Assembly (NCBI RefSeq): GCF_900109355.1
Contig: NZ_FOBF01000010.1
Coordinates: forward strand, 124,001 to 188,000
Origin: Nonomuraea pusilla
GTDB taxonomy: Bacteria > Actinomycetota > Actinomycetes > Streptosporangiales > Streptosporangiaceae
Reading direction: 5' to 3'
Length of the DNA stretch: 64,000 bases
In this document: piece by piece, positions 35,503 through 45,449 of the stretch
Position numbering within the stretch: position 1 is the stretch's first letter
How the letters are laid out: each line of letters starts with the position of its first letter
Translations under genes and position numbers: made by a program
The notes under the pieces: generated by a model
Databases searched by the model: none
Told to the model about the DNA's origin: nothing
The model's input: the letters and a program-made list of their open reading frames with translations, nothing else

Positions 35503-36258
35503 TCACCGGGACCGGCGGCCGCGGCGCGACGGCGGCAGGTCGTGCCGCCCCGACAGGAACTCCTGGAAGGCGATCTTGGCCCTGATGACCGGGCGGCGCC
35601 AGCGCTCCTCCCGGTGCAGCGCCTTGGCCAGCTTGCGCGGCGAGCGCCCCACGAAGAACCAGCGCGCCCACGGCGAGCCCGGCCTGGCCAGCCTGACCGC
35701 CCCCACGAGCAGCAGGACGGGCACGAACAGGCCCACGAGGCCTGTCCAGATCTTGCCCTTGAGCAGCGTGACGACGGCCAGCAGCAGGTTGGCGACGATC
35801 AGCGCCGCGGGGTTGACCGGCGTGCCGTAGTCCCAGGAGAGCGGGCGCAGCCCGATGAGCAGCAGCCCGGTGACGGCCACGGCGACGAACACCGCGTCGA
35901 CCGACGTCCGCCCCTCCTCCTCCCAGTACACGTCGTGCAGGTGCAGGATCAGCGCGAACTCGTCCAGCACGAGCGCCGACCCCACGCCGAAGACCGACGC
36001 CGCGACGGCGTAGCCCACCTGGGAGGCCGCCGAGACGATCAGCCCCGCCACGCCTCCCACCAACATGAGCACCACGCCGAAGACGACATGGTGGATGTGC
36101 ATCTCGCCCACGTTCACGTCGCGGAACCACCCGATCTTCGCCCTGATCAGCCGGACGTTGATGCGGGTGGCGATGAACGCCACGATGAGCGCGACGAAGA
36201 AGCAGAACAGCGGGAGCCGTCCCGTGGCGACGATGCTTTGCTGCAACCAGTTCCCCAT
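35503..36258 (-). CDS. Integral membrane protein with HIHHVVFG motif
   Basis: A 251-residue protein of unknown function with about six to seven hydrophobic segments, including LPLFCFFVALIVAFIATRIN, VVFGVVLMLVGGVAGLIVSA and PAALIVANLLLAVVTLLKG. Two histidine/acid-rich loops stand out: GEMHIHHVVFG near residue 55 and VLDEFALILHLHDVYWEEEG near residue 100, a pattern that could bind a metal. The C-terminus is a basic, cytoplasm-like tail. Similar proteins occur widely in actinomycetes as uncharacterised membrane proteins. It stands alone on the minus strand between the AbiEii-like gene and the toxin-antitoxin pair. Confidence 0.8.
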   Translation of the reverse strand: MGNWLQQSIVATGRLPLFCFFVALIVAFIATRINVRLIRAKIGWFRDVNVGEMHIHHVVFGVVLMLVGGVAGLIVSAASQVGYAVAASVFGVGSALVLDEFALILHLHDVYWEEEGRTSVDAVFVAVAVTGLLLIGLRPLSWDYGTPVNPAALIVANLLLAVVTLLKGKIWTGLVGLFVPVLLLVGAVRLARPGSPWARWFFVGRSPRKLAKALHREERWRRPVIRAKIAFQEFLSGRHDLPPSRRGRRSR

Positions 36259-36300
36259 GGCTCTACGAACCGATCGTAAAGCCCGCCACGAGGGACCGGC

Positions 36301-36561
36301 TCACCACTCGTAGTGATAACGGGCCTGCAGGACGACGATCTCGTCGTCCGTCGGGAGGTACACCAGGCGGTGCTCCTCGGTGATGCGCCGTGACCAGGCG
36401 CCCGCCAGGGCGTACTTCAACGGCTCGGGCTTGCCGATCCCGTCGAAGGGGTCGCGCAGCGCGTCCTCGATGAGCCGGTTGATCCGCTTGAGGATCTGGC
36501 GATCGGCCGTCTGCCAGTGGACGTAGTCCTCCCAGCCCTGGCTGGTGAAGGCCACCTTCAC
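36301..36561 (-). CDS. yoeB: YoeB/Txe family mRNA-interferase toxin
   Basis: An 86-residue RelE-superfamily toxin that would cleave mRNA at the ribosome when free of antitoxin. It shows the YoeB pattern: MKVAFTSQGWEDYVHWQTAD at the start, LIEDALRDPFDGIGKPEPLK in the middle and WSRRITEEHRLVY then QARYHYEW at the end. The catalytic Glu/Arg/His/Tyr set is therefore intact (EHR and terminal YHYEW). It overlaps its antitoxin gene by four bases. Confidence 0.93.
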   Translation of the reverse strand: MKVAFTSQGWEDYVHWQTADRQILKRINRLIEDALRDPFDGIGKPEPLKYALAGAWSRRITEEHRLVYLPTDDEIVVLQARYHYEW

Positions 36562-36818
36562 CGCGGAGCCTCGTCGTCCAGCAGTTCGTGCCGCTCGTGG
36601 CGTCCCTCGACGGCCTCCCGGTAGGACTCGATCAGCCGGCGGGCGTTGGCGGGGGAACGCAGCAGATAGGCCGTCTCCCGGAGGGCTTCGTACTCCTCCG
36701 CGGCCACCAGGTAGGCGTTCCCGCTCTTGGAGACGATCTCCACGGCGGTGCGGTCGTTGTTGACCTCTTCGATGAGCGGGAACAGGCGGCGGCGCGCCTC
36801 GCTGGCGGTGATGGACAT
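36558..36818 (-). CDS. yefM: YefM/Phd family antitoxin
   Basis: An 86-residue antitoxin beginning MSITASEARRRLFPLIEEVN, the typical YefM DNA-binding N-terminus, followed by VEIVSKSGNAYLVAAEEYEA and an acidic C-terminal tail that wraps the toxin. Start ATG at 36818 behind a GAGGGAGGG sequence. It neutralises YoeB and should repress the operon through the inverted repeat at 36831-36857. Confidence 0.92.
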   Translation of the reverse strand: MSITASEARRRLFPLIEEVNNDRTAVEIVSKSGNAYLVAAEEYEALRETAYLLRSPANARRLIESYREAVEGRHERHELLDDEAPR

Positions 36819-36830
36819 GACCCTCCCTCC

Positions 36831-36857
36831 GAGTGGTACCACTTTACGGTACCACTC
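36831..36857. promoter_or_regulatory. YefM-YoeB operator
   Basis: GAGTGGTACC-N7-GGTACCACTC: perfect 10-bp arms, ending 12 bases before the yefM start. Each arm carries a GGTACC core. This is the expected autoregulatory site of the antitoxin or the antitoxin-toxin complex. Confidence 0.75.
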
Positions 36858-36865
36858 AGGACGGG

Positions 36866-38242
36866 TCAGCACTCGATGACGTTGACCGCGAGGCCGCCCC
36901 GGGAGGTCTCCTTGTACTTGTCCAGCATGTCGCGGCCGGTGTCGCGCATCGTCTTGATCGCCTTGTCGAGCGAGACGAAGTGGCGCCCGTCGCCGCGCAG
37001 GGCGATGCGCGCCGCCGTGATCGCCTTGTTGGAGGCCACCGCGTTGCGCTCGATGCACGGGATCTGCACCAGCCCGCCGATCGGGTCGCAGGTCAGGCCC
37101 AGGTTGTGCTCGATGCCGATCTCGGCGGCGTTCTCGACCTGCTCGGGGGTGCCGCCCAGCACCTCGGTGAGCCCGGCGGAGGCCATGGAGCAGGCGGAGC
37201 CCACCTCGCCCTGGCAACCGACCTCGGCGCCCGAGATGGAGGCGTTCTCCTTGAACAGCACGCCGATGGCGGCGGCCGTCAGCAGGAAGCGGATCACGCC
37301 CTCGTCGTCGGCCTGCGGGATGAAGCGGGTGTAGTAGGTGAGGACGGCCGGGATGATGCCGGCGGCGCCGTTCGTGGGCGCGGTGACGATGCGGCCGCCC
37401 GCCGCGTTCTCCTCGTTGACGGCGAGCGCGAACAGGGTCACCCAGTCGATCGCCTGGAGAGGGTCCTTCTCCGGCGGCTCGGTCTGCAGGCGGCGGTAGA
37501 GCTGGTGGGCCCTCCGCTTGACCTTCAGCCCGCCCGGCAGCACGCCCTCCTTGGTGATGCCGCGCCGCACCGACGCCGACATCACCCGCCACAGGTTCAG
37601 CACGCCCTCGCGGATGTCGTCCTCGGTGCGGCCGAAGGCCTTCTCGTTCTCCAGCATGAGACCGGAGATCGACAGGCCGGTGTTCGAGCAGTGCTTGAGC
37701 AGCTCCTCGGCCGTGCTGAAGGGGTAGGGCAGCACGGTGTCGTCGGGCTTGATGCGGTCGGCGCCCGTGGCCTTCTCGTCGACGACGAAGCCGCCGCCGA
37801 CGGAGAAGTAGACCTTCTCGCGCACCTTCTCGCCGGAGGCGTCGAAGGCGGTGAACCGCATGCCGTTGGGGTGCTCGGGCAGCGAGATCTTGCGCTCGAA
37901 CACGAGGTCCTCGCCCACGACGAACGGGATCTCGCGCACGCCGAACAGCTCGACCGTGCCGGAGGCGCGCATCTCGGCCAGCCGGCCGTCGATCGAGTCG
38001 ACGTCCACCAGCTCGGGCTTCTCCCCGGACAGGCCGAGCAGCACGGCCTTGTCGCTGCCGTGGCCCTTGCCGGTCAGGCCCAGCGAGCCGTACAGGATGG
38101 CCTCGACGCGTGCCACGCGGTCGAGCAGGCCGTCCTCGTGCAGGCCCCGCGCGAACTTGTGCGCGGCGGCCATGGGGCCGCCCGTGTGCGAGCTCGACGG
38201 CCCGATGCCGATCTTGAACAGATCGAAGACGCTGATCGCCAT
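36866..38242 (-). CDS. sdaA: L-serine ammonia-lyase (iron-sulfur type)
   Basis: Deaminates L-serine to pyruvate and ammonia. A single-chain [4Fe-4S] enzyme of 458 residues: the N-terminal beta domain starts with SVFDLFKIGIGPSSSHTGGP, and the C-terminal catalytic domain contains GCQGEVGSACSMASAGL, LGLTCDPIGGLVQIPCIERN and CIERNAVASNKAITAAR with the cluster cysteines. It lies 56 bases downstream of gcvH on the same strand, so it is probably part of the glycine-riboswitch operon. That links glycine cleavage, serine formation and pyruvate production. Confidence 0.95.
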   Translation of the reverse strand: MAISVFDLFKIGIGPSSSHTGGPMAAAHKFARGLHEDGLLDRVARVEAILYGSLGLTGKGHGSDKAVLLGLSGEKPELVDVDSIDGRLAEMRASGTVELFGVREIPFVVGEDLVFERKISLPEHPNGMRFTAFDASGEKVREKVYFSVGGGFVVDEKATGADRIKPDDTVLPYPFSTAEELLKHCSNTGLSISGLMLENEKAFGRTEDDIREGVLNLWRVMSASVRRGITKEGVLPGGLKVKRRAHQLYRRLQTEPPEKDPLQAIDWVTLFALAVNEENAAGGRIVTAPTNGAAGIIPAVLTYYTRFIPQADDEGVIRFLLTAAAIGVLFKENASISGAEVGCQGEVGSACSMASAGLTEVLGGTPEQVENAAEIGIEHNLGLTCDPIGGLVQIPCIERNAVASNKAITAARIALRGDGRHFVSLDKAIKTMRDTGRDMLDKYKETSRGGLAVNVIEC

Positions 38243-38298
38243 GGAAGGCGCCCTTCGTGTCTCGGGGGCCGGGGCCCCTGCGGGCCCCGGCGGTCAGG

Positions 38299-38684
38299 TC
38301 AGGACTGGCCCGAGGTGAGGGCGGTGTACTCCTCGGCGGACAGCAGGTCCTCCGGCTCGCCCTCGACGCGCACGCGGAACATCCAGCCGTCGCCGTACGG
38401 GTCGCTGTTGGCCAGCGACGGGTCGTCCACGACGGCCTGGTTCACTTCGACGATCTCGCCGCCGACCGGCGTGTAGATCTCGCTCACCGACTTGGTGGAC
38501 TCGACCTCGCCGATGGAGTCGCCCGCCTCGACGTTGGCGCCCACCTCGGGAAGCTGCACGTAGACCACGTCACCAAGGGCGTCGGCCGCGAAGGCCGTGA
38601 TGCCGACGGTCACGGTGATGCCGTCGTCGAGCCCGGCCACCCACTCGTGCTCCTTGGTGTAGCTCAGGTCGTCAGGGATGTTGC

Positions 38685-38688
<4 letters not shown>
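38299..38688 (-). CDS. gcvH: Glycine cleavage system H protein
   Basis: A 129-residue lipoyl carrier that shuttles the aminomethyl group between the P, T and L proteins. The lipoylated Lys is in GEVESTKSVSEIYTPVGGE, and the N-terminus YTKEHEW is standard. The GTG at 38686-38688 overlaps the gcvT stop (GTGA), so it is translationally coupled. No gcvP is present in the window. Confidence 0.96.
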
Positions 38689-39770
<1,082 letters not shown>

Positions 39771-39805
39771 GTGTCGCACCTCGGGGCAGGATCGGATGCC
39801 AGGAT

Positions 39806-39994
39806 CCTCCCCCTCTGTCATCGATGCCTGAGAGCTTCGCCCGGGTTTTGCCGGACTTTCACCTTCGGCGAGGCCCAACGGCCTGCTTTCCAGAGGTCAC
39901 CTCGGCCGAGCGGTCCTTTGCCTTGAGAGGTTCGCGGGGAGGGCTTGCTCCTTCAGGGGCCCTGACCGGCTGTCAGGACGCTCTCCCGCACGGC
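39806..39994 (-). promoter_or_regulatory. Tandem glycine riboswitch
   Basis: The leader of gcvT on the minus strand carries two glycine aptamers in a row. The first shows GCGGGAGAGCG, a stem with CTGAAGGAGCAAG and closure at AACCTCTCAAGGCAAA. The second shows CTCTGGAAAGC, GCCGAAGGTGAAAG and GCTCTCAGGC with GATGACAGAGGGG. These are the conserved blocks of gcvT-motif RNA. It ends about 36 bases before the gcvT start. In related bacteria glycine binding turns expression on. It lies between the protease terminator and gcvT; its promoter must be in 39995-40068. Confidence 0.92.
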
Positions 39995-40068
39995 TTCCGT
40001 CGGTGATGCAGGCCAGCCTAGTGCCGCGACGGGGGTGTTGTCGCGCCCCGGGCCTCCCCAAATCGGAC

Positions 40069-40100
40069 AGGCCCCGGCACGCGGGTGCATGCCGGGGCCT
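40069..40100 (-). terminator. Hairpin terminator after the metalloprotease gene
   Basis: Arms 40069-40079 and 40090-40100 (AGGCCCCGGCA/TGCCGGGGCCT) form a perfect 11-bp stem with a 10-base loop, 17 bases after the protease stop. The T-run is weak, as often in actinomycetes. Confidence 0.7.
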
Positions 40101-40116
40101 TCCTGGGCCGGACCGG

Positions 40117-42474
40117 TCAGACCGGCTGCCAGAGCGCCGGCACTCCCGGCGGCTCCCAGCCGGGCAGGCTGGTGTGCCCCTGCAGGCAGCGGTAGCGCAC
40201 GCCCTGGTAGGTCACCTGGTCACCGGCGGCGTACGCGGTGTACGGCGCCCACGTCGTGTCCTGCCCGCCGGTCACGGTCAGGGTGAACGCCGCCGCGTGG
40301 TCGGCGCTCGTGCCGTCGCCGTTCAGGCTGATCGGGTACGTGCCCGGCGCGACCGACGCCGTCGTCGTCACCGTCACCGTGGCCGACTGCCCCGCCGTGA
40401 CCGTGCGCGGGCTGAACGACACGCTCACACCCGACGGCGCGCCCGAGGCCGACAGCGCCACGCTCTGCGCCTGGCCGGCGGTGACCTGGGTGCTCAGCGT
40501 GGCCGTGGCCGACTGCCCGGCGGGCACCGAGGCCGACGACGGCGTCACGGTCATCGTGTAGTCGTCCTGCGACGCCTGCCCGATCTGGAGGGTGAAGGCG
40601 GCCTGCCGGTCCACGGCGGTGCCGTCGGCGATCACCGTGATCGCGTGCGTGCCCTGCGGGCTGGCCGCCGAGGTGGCCAGCGTCAGCCTGGAGCTCTGTC
40701 CCGCGCTGATCGTCGCCGGGTCGAAGGACGCGGTGACCCCGGCGGGCAGGGGGCCCGTGCGCAGCGTGACCTGCTGGGCCGAGCCGCCCGTGACCGTGGT
40801 CGTCACCGTGGTGGTGACGCTCTGGCCGGGCGCGGCCGTGCCCGAGGCGGGCTGGAGCCCGACGGAGAAGTCGTCGCTCTGCTGCTCGCAGGTCGGCTCG
40901 CCGGCCTGGCGGCCCACGCTGACGCCGTCCCACGCGGCCTTGACCACCGCGAACTCGGCGCAGCTGCCCGGGTACAGCGTCTTGGCCGCCTGCAGGGTGG
41001 CCACCCTGACCTTGGCGTGCGTCCACGGCGCCGTCTTGGTGTTCAGCGCGGCCATGAAGATCTCGCCCGCCTTGCGGATGCCGAGGCCCGTGATCGCCGC
41101 CCCGCCGTCGCAGCGGGCGCTCGCCGGCTTGCCCGCCGGATTCGTGCCCTCGGCCACCAGGTAGAACCAGTGGTTCTGCGGCCCGGCCGCCGCGTGCACC
41201 TCGGTGTTCGGTATCGCGGAGCTGTAGCAGTTCGGGTCGCCGAGCGCCGACGGGTTGTACATGTTCCTGATCGGCCCCGAGCCCGACAGGTTGACCTCCT
41301 CGCCCACCAGGTAGTCCGGCGGGTCGAGGTCGGCGGCCTCGTTCGCGTACGCCTCGGTCAGCGCGCCGAAGATGTCGCCGGTGGACTCGTTCAGCCCGCC
41401 GGTCTCGTTGCCGCTGCCCGCGCCGCCCCCGCCGGAGAACTGGAAGACGCCGTGGCCGAACTCGTGGCCGACGACGTCCATGGAGGTGAGCTGCTGGGTG
41501 CCGCCCGAGTTACGGCCGAACGTGGCGTACGAGCCGGTCCAGTACGCGTTGACCTCCGCCAGGCCGACCCGCGCCGGGTAGCCGCCGCCCTGGCCGTTGA
41601 CCCCGTTGCGGCCCAGCCAGTCGCGCAGCATGTCCCATTCCTTCTGCGCGGCGAACAGCGCGTCCACGCAGGCCGTCTCCAGGTCGGTGCCGCTGCCGTT
41701 GCCCCAGCTGTCGGTGCTCTTCGTGTACGGCTGCCCGTTCTGCCCGCCGCACTGGACGCCGCTCCTGCGCGGGTCGCGCATCGTGTACGAGGGGCTGGTG
41801 TCGATGGTCACCGGGTTGCCGTTGTAGCGGCTGTTGCCGGTGCCGTCACGCACCTCGTCCCAGCGGTCGAACACCTCCCCTGTGCGCGCGTCCACGTACA
41901 CGTGCAGGGCGGCCGGCCGGCCGGGGGCGCCGGTGACGACGGCCTCCCAGGCCAGGCGCGGCCGCCCGGACGCGGCGTGGACGACGAGCACGGGGTCGGC
42001 GACGCCCGCGGCGCCGGGCAGCTCCGCCCTGGCCGTCACTGCCGCGTCGGCGGCCTTCACCGCGGGCCTGGTGGGGACGTCGATCGCGGCCCGCTGCCCG
42101 GTGGTGAGCGTGGTGACGACGGCGCCCGACCCGTCGGTGGCGACGACCACGTCGCCGCCGTACACGGGCAGGCCGCGGTGGGCGCGGGAGAAGGTCAGGT
42201 ACTGCAGGCCGCGCGGGCCCGCCACGGTGGACGCGAGCGCGAAGGAGTCGCCGTCGGCGGCCCGCACCGCGCCGGCGCGGGACGTGATCGCGGCGCGGGC
42301 GGTGGAGATGGCGTTCCTGCGCTCGTCCGGGCCCGGCGGCCCGGCGGCGGAGACCGCGTGCGACGCGGCCGAGACGGAGGCCGGCGGCGGAAGGGTGGCG
42401 GCGTCCGCCGGCGCCGCGGTGGCCAGGGCCAGCGCCAGCACGGCGACGGCACCCGACCCGAGTCTGGGGTTCAC
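40117..42474 (-). CDS. Secreted M4 (thermolysin) family metalloprotease with Ig-like repeats and C-terminal CBM5/12
   Basis: A 785-residue exoenzyme. It has a signal peptide (residues about 1-25, ending ADA), an FTP/PepSY propeptide (about 50-205) and a zinc protease domain with VVGHEFGHGVFQFSGG (HExxH) and downstream Glu in GGLNESTGDIFGALTEAYA. NTEVHAAAGPQNHWFYLVAEG carries the active-site His. After residue about 520 come two repeated Ig-like segments (AGQSVT/SATVTL type, GVTASFDPATISAG and GVSVSFSPRTVTAG), and finally a carbohydrate-binding module (WAPYTAYAAGDQVTYQG) of the chitin-binding 5/12 type. It is probably secreted to degrade protein on fungal or insect material. A single gene with its own terminator. 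Confidence 0.93.
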   Translation of the reverse strand: MNPRLGSGAVAVLALALATAAPADAATLPPPASVSAASHAVSAAGPPGPDERRNAISTARAAITSRAGAVRAADGDSFALASTVAGPRGLQYLTFSRAHRGLPVYGGDVVVATDGSGAVVTTLTTGQRAAIDVPTRPAVKAADAAVTARAELPGAAGVADPVLVVHAASGRPRLAWEAVVTGAPGRPAALHVYVDARTGEVFDRWDEVRDGTGNSRYNGNPVTIDTSPSYTMRDPRRSGVQCGGQNGQPYTKSTDSWGNGSGTDLETACVDALFAAQKEWDMLRDWLGRNGVNGQGGGYPARVGLAEVNAYWTGSYATFGRNSGGTQQLTSMDVVGHEFGHGVFQFSGGGGAGSGNETGGLNESTGDIFGALTEAYANEAADLDPPDYLVGEEVNLSGSGPIRNMYNPSALGDPNCYSSAIPNTEVHAAAGPQNHWFYLVAEGTNPAGKPASARCDGGAAITGLGIRKAGEIFMAALNTKTAPWTHAKVRVATLQAAKTLYPGSCAEFAVVKAAWDGVSVGRQAGEPTCEQQSDDFSVGLQPASGTAAPGQSVTTTVTTTVTGGSAQQVTLRTGPLPAGVTASFDPATISAGQSSRLTLATSAASPQGTHAITVIADGTAVDRQAAFTLQIGQASQDDYTMTVTPSSASVPAGQSATATLSTQVTAGQAQSVALSASGAPSGVSVSFSPRTVTAGQSATVTVTTTASVAPGTYPISLNGDGTSADHAAAFTLTVTGGQDTTWAPYTAYAAGDQVTYQGVRYRCLQGHTSLPGWEPPGVPALWQPV

Positions 42475-42603
42475 TCTCGTGGCTCCTCAGGGGGGTGTGG
42501 AGTGGGAGGACCCCGGCCGGCTGGGGACGCACCCCAGGGTGACACCGCGCGCGGGCCGCGCGGTACCCAGCACTTTCCCATACCACCGTGATATGGGCCC
42601 CGG

Positions 42604-43293
42604 TCAGCAGGCGGCGACCAGCGCCTCGAACAGCTCTCCCCCCTCGGCGGCCTCGGGGTGCCACTGCGCGGCCACCACGAAGGGCGCCGAGTCCAGCTCG
42701 ACCGCCTCGACCGTGCCGTCCTCGGCCGTCGCCGTGACGGTCAGCCCCGGCGCCAGGCGGTCGATCGCCTGGTGGTGGTAGTGCGGGACGGTGACGGGCC
42801 GCGTCCCCAGCGCCTTCGCCATCCGGCTGCCCGGCGTCGCCGTCACCGGCAGGTGCCCGAACCGGCCCGGCGCGGGCGAGTGCCCGCCGTGGCCGACCAC
42901 GTCGGGCAGGTGCTGGTGCAGGGTGCCGCCGAGCGCCACGTTCAGCACCTGCAGGCCGCGGCACACGCCGAGGAACGGCAGCTCCGCGTCCAGCGCGACG
43001 GCCAGGGCCGCGAACTCCGCCGTGTCGCGGAAGTCCCTGACGTACCCGGTGCGCTCGTGCGGCTCCTCGCCGTACCTGGCGGGGTCGATGTCGCCGCCGC
43101 CCGCCAGGACGATCCCGTCCAGGCGGGCCACGGCCTGCGCCGGGTCGCCCGCCGGGGGCAGGAGCACGGGCTGCCCGCCGGCCCGCGCCACCTGCTCCAC
43201 GTACATCGACGGCAGCAGCGCCACCGGCAGCTCCCACACCGTGAACCGCGCGGGCTCCACGTACGTCGTGATCCCGATCAACGGACGCCGCAC
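42604..43293 (-). CDS. Gamma-glutamyl-gamma-aminobutyrate hydrolase-like class I amidotransferase (PuuD family)
   Basis: A 229-residue peptidase C26/GATase1 protein. It starts RRPLIGITTYVEP and has the nucleophile elbow PFLGVCRGLQVLNVALGG (Cys at about residue 110) and the His-Glu pair in VVAAQWHPEAAEGG. In the Puu route this enzyme frees GABA from gamma-glutamyl-GABA. It is the last gene of the operon glutamine synthetase-like, aldehyde dehydrogenase, SDR, hydrolase, which supports that role. Confidence 0.88.
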   Translation of the reverse strand: MRRPLIGITTYVEPARFTVWELPVALLPSMYVEQVARAGGQPVLLPPAGDPAQAVARLDGIVLAGGGDIDPARYGEEPHERTGYVRDFRDTAEFAALAVALDAELPFLGVCRGLQVLNVALGGTLHQHLPDVVGHGGHSPAPGRFGHLPVTATPGSRMAKALGTRPVTVPHYHHQAIDRLAPGLTVTATAEDGTVEAVELDSAPFVVAAQWHPEAAEGGELFEALVAAC

Positions 43294-43302
43294 GCCGCCT
43301 CC

Positions 43303-44067
43303 CTACAGCGGGGTGACGTAGGCGCCGGAGATGCCGCCGTCCACCAGGAACTCGCTGGCCGTGATGAACGAGGCGTCGTCGCTGGCGAGGAACGCGACCG
43401 CCGCCGCGATCTCGCTCGCCTCGGCGAACCGTCCGACGGGGACGTGCACCAGCCGCCGCTGGGCCCGCTCCGGGTCCTTGGCGAACAGCTCCTGCAGCAG
43501 CGGCGTGTTGACCGGCCCTGGGCAGAGCGCGTTGACCCTGATGCCCTCCCTGGCGAACTGCACGCCGAGCTCCCTCGACATGGCCAGCACGCCGCCCTTG
43601 GAGGCCGTGTACGAGATCTGCGACGTGGCCGACCCCATGACCGCCACGAACGACGCCGTGTTGACGATCGACCCCTTGCCCTGCCGGCGCATGTACGGCA
43701 GCGCGTGCTTGCAGCACAGGTAGACGCTGGTCAGGTTCACCTCCTGGACGCGCCGCCAGGCGTCGATGCCGGTCTCCAGGATGGAGTCGTCGTCGGGCGG
43801 GGAGATGCCGGCGTTGTTGAACGCGATGTCGACGCTGCCGTACGTCTCGAACGCGGTGCGGTACATCCGCTCGACGTCGGCCTCGCTCGTCACGTCGGCC
43901 TTGACGAACAGGCCGCCGACCTCGGCGGCGGCCTTGGTGCCCGCCTCCTCGTCGATGTCGACGCAGACGACCTTCGCGCCCTCCTCGGCGAACCTGCGGG
44001 CGGTGGCCAGCCCGATGCCGCTGCCCGCGCCGGTGATGACGGCGACGCGGTCCTGCAAACGCTGCAT
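43303..44067 (-). CDS. Short-chain dehydrogenase/reductase in gamma-glutamylation operon
   Basis: A 254-residue classical SDR: VAVITGAGSGIGLATARRFA, FNNAGISPPDDD, the Ser in IVNTASFVAVMG and ISYTASKGG, ending with ITASEFLVDGGISGAYVTPL. This is the glucose-1-dehydrogenase/3-oxoacyl reductase type. The ATG at 44067 follows CGGAG. It lies between the aldehyde dehydrogenase and the PuuD-like hydrolase and is expected to act in the same pathway. Canonical polyamine breakdown uses a flavin oxidase (PuuB) at the first oxidation; none is present here. Confidence 0.88.
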   Translation of the reverse strand: MQRLQDRVAVITGAGSGIGLATARRFAEEGAKVVCVDIDEEAGTKAAAEVGGLFVKADVTSEADVERMYRTAFETYGSVDIAFNNAGISPPDDDSILETGIDAWRRVQEVNLTSVYLCCKHALPYMRRQGKGSIVNTASFVAVMGSATSQISYTASKGGVLAMSRELGVQFAREGIRVNALCPGPVNTPLLQELFAKDPERAQRRLVHVPVGRFAEASEIAAAVAFLASDDASFITASEFLVDGGISGAYVTPL

Positions 44068-44099
44068 TGTCACTCCGTGTCAGTCTGTGTCGGCCTGTG

Positions 44100-45443
44100 T
44101 CAGTCCGTGGAGATGAAGACGTTCTTGGTCTCGGTGAACGCCGCGAGGGCGTCCGGGCCGAGTTCCCGGCCGAGGCCGGACTGCTTGAATCCGCCGAAGG
44201 GGGTCCAGTAGCGGACGGACGAGTGCGAGTTGACCGAGAGGTTGCCCGCCTCGACGGCACGGGCGACGCGCAGCGCCCTGCCGACGTCGCGCGTCCAGAT
44301 CGAGCCGCTGAGCCCGTAGACGGTGTCGTTGGCGATGCGCACCGCCTCGGCCTCGTCGGCGAACGGCACCACCGACACGACCGGGCCGAAGATCTCCTCG
44401 GTGAACGCCCGGTCGGTCAGCGACGGGGTGAGCACGGTCGGCGGGAACCAGTAGCCCTTGCCCGAGGGGCAGGCCCCCTGCAGGTAGGGGGCGCCCTCGA
44501 CGAAGCCGCGGACCCGGTCGAGGTGCTCGGCGCTGATCAGCGGGCCCATCTCGGTGGCCTCGTCGAGCGGGTCGCCGACCTTGACGTTCCTGACGGCCTC
44601 CGCCAGCCGCTCCATGAAGGCGTCGTACACGTCGGCCTGCACGAGGAGCCGCGACCTGGCGCAGCAGTCCTGGCCCGAGTTGTCGAAGACCGCGTACGGC
44701 GCGGTGGCGGCCGCCCTGTCGAGGTCGGCGTCGGCGAAGACGATGTTGGCGGACTTGCCGCCCAGCTCCAGCGTGACGCGCTTGACGTGCGCCGCGGCCC
44801 TGGCGGCGATCTGCTTGCCCACCTCGGTCGAGCCGGTGAAGACGATCTTGGCGACGCCGGGGTGGTCGACCAGCCTGGCGCCGGCGACCTCGCCCTCGCC
44901 GGGGAGCACCTGCAGCACGCCCTCGGGCAGGCCCGCCTCCAGCGCCAGCTCGGCCAGCCGCAGCGCCGTGAGCGGCGTCCACTCGGCCGGCTTGACGATC
45001 ACCGTGTTGCCCGCGGCCAGCGCCGGCGCGACGCCCCACGTCATGACGACCATGGGGAAGTTCCACGGCACGATGACGCCCACGACGCCCAGCGGCTCCT
45101 GGAAGGTGACGTCCACGCCGCCGGGCACCGGGATCTGCTTGCCGTGGTTGCGCTCGGGCGCGCCCGCGTAGAAGTGCAGGACGTCGCGCACCGCGCCGGC
45201 CTCCCAGCGGGCGTTGCCGATGGTGTGCCCGGCGTTGTCGAGCTCCAGGCGCGCGAGCTCCTCGCCGTGCGCGTCGACCAGCTCGGCGAACCCGCGCAGC
45301 AGCCGCGCCCGGTCGCCCGGCGCGACCTCGCGCCAGCCCCGGTACGCCGCGCGGGCCCGCTCGACCGCCCGGTCCACCTCGGCGGCGTCGGCGAGCTCGA
45401 CGTCGGCGATGACCTCCTCGGTCGCCGGATTAATGATCTTCAT
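44100..45443 (-). CDS. NAD(P)-dependent aldehyde dehydrogenase (gamma-glutamyl-aminoaldehyde type)
   Basis: A 447-residue ALDH superfamily enzyme. Cofactor and catalytic motifs are VIVPWNFPMVVMTWGVAPAL, FTGSTEVGKQIAA, VTLELGGKSANIVFADADLD (catalytic Glu) and FDNSGQDCCARSRLLVQ (catalytic Cys). The C-terminus has TPFGGFKQSGLGRELG. It likely oxidises a gamma-glutamyl-aminoaldehyde to the acid, as PuuC does. It follows the glutamine-synthetase-like gene by 6 bases. Confidence 0.9.
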   Translation of the reverse strand: MKIINPATEEVIADVELADAAEVDRAVERARAAYRGWREVAPGDRARLLRGFAELVDAHGEELARLELDNAGHTIGNARWEAGAVRDVLHFYAGAPERNHGKQIPVPGGVDVTFQEPLGVVGVIVPWNFPMVVMTWGVAPALAAGNTVIVKPAEWTPLTALRLAELALEAGLPEGVLQVLPGEGEVAGARLVDHPGVAKIVFTGSTEVGKQIAARAAAHVKRVTLELGGKSANIVFADADLDRAAATAPYAVFDNSGQDCCARSRLLVQADVYDAFMERLAEAVRNVKVGDPLDEATEMGPLISAEHLDRVRGFVEGAPYLQGACPSGKGYWFPPTVLTPSLTDRAFTEEIFGPVVSVVPFADEAEAVRIANDTVYGLSGSIWTRDVGRALRVARAVEAGNLSVNSHSSVRYWTPFGGFKQSGLGRELGPDALAAFTETKNVFISTD

Positions 45444-45449
45444 GCGACG

